Shown here: piece after piece, positions 5,994 to 7,862 of the stretch
Numbering within the stretch: the stretch's first letter is position 1
Layout: every line of letters starts with the position of its first letter
Notes under the pieces: model-generated
The model's input: only the letters and a program-made list of their open reading frames with translations
What the model was told of the DNA's origin: nothing
Databases searched by the model: none
Made by a program: the position numbers and the translations under genes
NCBI GenBank assembly: GCA_021849995.1
Contig: JAJZSC010000124.1
Coordinates: 1-7,862, forward strand
DNA from: Bacillota bacterium
GTDB taxonomy: Bacteria; Bacillota; Desulfitobacteriia; Desulfitobacteriales; Desulfitobacteriaceae
Reading direction: 5' to 3'
DNA: 7,862 nucleotides

Positions 5994-6024
5994 AGGGGAT
6001 ACCGAGTCTATTGGTATCCCCTTT
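5994..6024 (+). terminator. Hairpin after tctC, partial terminator or mRNA-stabilising stem
   Basis: AGGGGATACC (5994-6003) pairs perfectly with GGTATCCCCT (6013-6022) around a 9-base loop, and only TTT-A-T follows. The stem is strong but the T run is short, so read-through is likely. Such stems behind a binding-protein gene commonly make its mRNA more abundant than that of the downstream transport genes. It lies 30 bases after the tctC stop. Confidence 0.6.
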
Positions 6025-6072
6025 ATAAACCAACATATATGAAGATATGGGGACAAGATTGTTTTTTTAAAA

Positions 6073-6090
6073 ATGGATATATATGGATAT
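6073..6090 (+). repeat. 8-bp direct repeat with 10-bp period upstream of the MmgE/PrpD gene
   Basis: ATGGATAT occurs at 6073-6080 and 6083-6090, separated by AT. The geometry (8+2+8) is the same as that of the TACCTATT repeat before tctC, though the sequence differs. It sits immediately upstream of the GAGGAG ribosome binding site (6099-6104). TATAAG (6088-6093) could serve as a -10 box but no good -35 is seen. The low complexity makes chance likely. Confidence 0.4.
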
Positions 6091-6110
6091 AAGTAAATGA
6101 GGAGATATTC

Positions 6111-7472
6111 ATGAGCAAATATACTGAGTTACTAGCAGCCCATATTGCAAGTATCAGCTATGATTCACTACCTGAGGCTGTTGTTCTAGAAGCAAAGAAA
6201 AGAGTTTTAGATGTTATAGGAATATCAATCGCTTCAATTCCCACGGAACAGGGTAAACGAATAAGGGAATACTGTCGGGATAAAGGATCAGAAGGTAGTA
6301 GTTCAATTTGGGGAACTACCGACAAGATCGATGAACAGTGGGCGACCATCGCAAATGCAGCTGCTGTATTTCATATGGAACTTGACGATGTTCACAGAAC
6401 TTCCCACACTCATCCTTCTGTTACAACTATTCCACCAGCAATTGCTCTAGCAGAGGAGCTTGGTGCTTCTGGAAAAGACTTGATTACTGCTATTGTAGCC
6501 GGTTATGAGTCTGAAGTTCGTATCGGTAAAGCTGTGAGCCCATCTATTTATACAGATAAAGGGGTTATAGCACCGGGTATATTAGGTGCTTTTGGTAGTA
6601 TGGCAGCTGCGGCTAACCTCAAGAACCTAAACGCAAAGCAAATTGCCTCCTTACTTGGAACAATTTCATACTTAACTCCATTGGGAATATTTGAAGGCTT
6701 TAGGCAAGGAAGTACTATTAAGGAGATTATTTTCGGTTGGGGTGCCGCTTTAGGCATCCAGGCTGTTGATTTTGAGTTAAATGGTTTTCACGGGCCTGCC
6801 AGCGCTCTGGAAGCACAGTTTGGGTTTGTGCCTGTAATGGCTAACAAGTGGGATTATTCACGCATTGAAGAAGGAATGGGACAAGAATGGGAGATCTTAA
6901 ATACAGGTATTAAGCCTTATGCATGCTGTCGCCAGCATCATGCCGCGATAGATGCAGCCTTCGAGTTAAGGGCTAAAGGTGTAAAACCTGAAGATATTAG
7001 CTCGATTGTAAACTATACCTTCTCAGTTGCATCCCGTGGAGGGATTAAGCGCCCAGCCACTATAGCTGAAGCTAAATACAGTGCTCCGTACGTTATTGCA
7101 GTCGCACTTTATGAAGGTAAAGTGGAAGAAATGCAATTTACTATGGGAAAAATCCAGGACGAAAAGTTATTAAGTCTTGCACAAAAAATCGAAACAGTAG
7201 CAGATCCTGAAATCGATGCTTTATATGATGAAAAATGGCCTTCTCGTTTGGAAGTTACCACTGTAACTGGGGAAAAAATTGTAGTTTACGTTGAACTTCC
7301 CAAAGGTGAGCCAGAATTTCCAATGACCACTCTTGAAGCTAAGGAGAAATTTTTATCTTTAACCGTGGGTGTTGTAGGTAAGGAAAAAGCAAATAGGATC
7401 TTTGAAAAAGTAATGGATCTTGAAAACACAAGTAATATCAAGGAATTTACTAAAATTCTAGATTTAACCTAA
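6111..7472 (+). CDS. MmgE/PrpD family protein (dehydratase/decarboxylase/epimerase-like)
   Basis: This 453-residue cytoplasmic enzyme has the normal length for the MmgE/PrpD family, which includes 2-methylcitrate dehydratase, cis-aconitate decarboxylase and iminodisuccinate epimerase. The helical N-terminal domain carries the active-site stretch MELDDVHRTSHTHPS (89-103). STIKEIIFGWGAALG (201-215) holds the family lysine K204, and KPYACCRQHH (268-277) holds the second conserved histidine region. By remembered alignment to ACOD1, H101, K204 and H277 match catalytic-pocket residues H103, K207 and H277, while the H159 position is Ile153 (GVIAPG instead of a FHP-type motif). The reaction is therefore probably not itaconate formation. 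The smaller C-terminal domain runs from about 280, with AKYSAPYVIAVAL (316-328). The ribosome binding site GAGGAG is 6 bases before ATG. Its position between tctC and tctB ties it to processing of the transported acid. The substrate is unknown. Confidence 0.9.
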   Translation: MSKYTELLAAHIASISYDSLPEAVVLEAKKRVLDVIGISIASIPTEQGKRIREYCRDKGSEGSSSIWGTTDKIDEQWATIANAAAVFHMELDDVHRTSHTHPSVTTIPPAIALAEELGASGKDLITAIVAGYESEVRIGKAVSPSIYTDKGVIAPGILGAFGSMAAAANLKNLNAKQIASLLGTISYLTPLGIFEGFRQGSTIKEIIFGWGAALGIQAVDFELNGFHGPASALEAQFGFVPVMANKWDYSRIEEGMGQEWEILNTGIKPYACCRQHHAAIDAAFELRAKGVKPEDISSIVNYTFSVASRGGIKRPATIAEAKYSAPYVIAVALYEGKVEEMQFTMGKIQDEKLLSLAQKIETVADPEIDALYDEKWPSRLEVTTVTGEKIVVYVELPKGEPEFPMTTLEAKEKFLSLTVGVVGKEKANRIFEKVMDLENTSNIKEFTKILDLT

Positions 7473-7577
7473 TACCAAACTAAAATCAATCCAATTGCAC
7501 CAATCCACCGATCTGCTAATCCTTGTGCCGTCTCCTACTCTGGTATTTAATTTTTAATTAGGGAGGTGAATAACCAA
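7473..7577. other. 105-base gap between the MmgE/PrpD gene and tctB
   Basis: This non-coding spacer is pyrimidine-rich in its middle (about 7485-7540) and AT-rich at its end. AATACCA (7471-7477) and TGGTATT (7541-7547) are complementary but 63 bases apart, too far for a convincing stem without more pairing. No terminator or clear promoter is visible. Confidence 0.4.
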
Positions 7578-7862
7578 ATGAAAGAACGGGTTGTCTCTTT
7601 AGGAATCTTAGTCTTTGCCCTTGTTTATCTGTCCGGTTCAATAGCCCTAAAAGTAGGCACTCTGTCTGACCCTGGTCCTGGCTTTGTACCAGCTGCAATT
7701 GCTGCTGCCTTACTTATAGCCGCTGCTATTAATGCTTACCAAACCTTCAGCTCAGCTTCAAAAGAAGAAGGAGAAGCATGGTTGACTATGGCACCGATTG
7801 GAATGGCCTTAGCGCTCATTGCTTATCCCTTAATGTTAAGGCCCTTAAGCTATATTATAACT
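7578..7862 (+). CDS. TctB-type small membrane subunit of a TTT transporter (partial, runs off the window)
   Basis: An open frame of 95 codons reaches the window edge without a stop. The protein starts with a hydrophobic segment (about residues 5-24). A short loop follows with DPGPGFVP (32-39), the small-residue and proline motif typical of TctB. A second membrane segment spans about 38-57, a charged stretch contains SKEEGEAW, and a third hydrophobic segment begins near 70. TctB proteins are usually about 150 residues with four membrane helices, so roughly 60 percent is present. The ribosome binding site GGGAGGTGA (7561-7569) precedes ATG by 8 bases. It would pair with the large TctA subunit, expected directly downstream, to move the ligand delivered by the TctC lipoprotein across the membrane. 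Assignment rests on topology, motif and context. Confidence 0.83.
   Translation, partial: MKERVVSLGILVFALVYLSGSIALKVGTLSDPGPGFVPAAIAAALLIAAAINAYQTFSSASKEEGEAWLTMAPIGMALALIAYPLMLRPLSYIIT

Noticed and set aside
6111..7472. cis-Aconitate decarboxylase (itaconate synthesis)
   Set aside because: The family is right, but the His159-equivalent position appears to be Ile, and nothing nearby handles itaconate such as a CoA transferase or itaconyl-CoA hydratase.
7471..7547. Long-range pairing AATACCA/TGGTATT flanking the gap before tctB, as a riboswitch-like element
   Set aside because: It has only 7 bp with 63 bases between and no supporting internal stems or known riboswitch core.
1..7862. Mobile element, CRISPR array, tRNA or rRNA
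   Set aside because: No transposase or integrase frame, spaced repeat array, cloverleaf or rRNA-like stretch is seen. Base composition and ribosome binding site style look even across the genes.

Overview
The window reads as a catabolic and uptake gene cluster from a low-GC Gram-positive bacterium, probably a clostridial-type anaerobe. The support is an AT-rich sequence, strong AGGAGG-type ribosome binding sites, frequent GTG/TTG starts and a lipobox-bearing substrate-binding protein. The taxonomic placement is inference. All convincing genes lie on the + strand.

Layout: (i) 1-232 is an AT-rich leader without a gene. (ii) 281-940 encodes a FadR-type GntR repressor. A perfect palindrome, GATTGTATACAATC, lies just upstream of it, and a second copy of its core lies between the repressor and the next gene. 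(iii) 1027-2682 encodes the large and small subunits of a two-piece aconitase X (AcnX), an Fe-S or iron-dependent hydro-lyase. (iv) 2702-4761 holds three RraA-fold proteins in a row, related to the HMG/CHA class II pyruvate aldolases and oxaloacetate decarboxylases. (v) 4975-5964 encodes a TctC-type lipoprotein that would capture a carboxylate outside the cell. (vi) 6111-7472 encodes an MmgE/PrpD-family enzyme. (vii) 7578 to the window edge is the start of TctB, the small membrane subunit of a tripartite tricarboxylate transporter (TTT). TctA would be expected just beyond the window.

Working model (inference): TctC delivers a di- or tricarboxylate, possibly branched or hydroxylated, to TctAB. 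AcnX and the MmgE/PrpD protein carry out dehydration, hydration or isomerisation. One or more RraA-like enzymes then cleave a 4-hydroxy-2-oxo acid to pyruvate plus a second oxo acid, or decarboxylate an oxaloacetate-like product. The GntR protein represses the set and releases it when the substrate or an intermediate binds. The substrate cannot be read from the sequence. The cluster lacks the partner genes expected for cis-3-hydroxyproline catabolism or for the archaeal phosphomevalonate route, the two known AcnX jobs, so it may be an uncharacterised pathway.

The most striking detail is that the three RraA paralogues carry three different versions of the metal-site motif: G-X20-R-D-X2-E, E-X20-R-D-X2-N and D-X20-R-D-X2-T. 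This points to divided functions or to a mixed oligomer rather than simple gene dosage.
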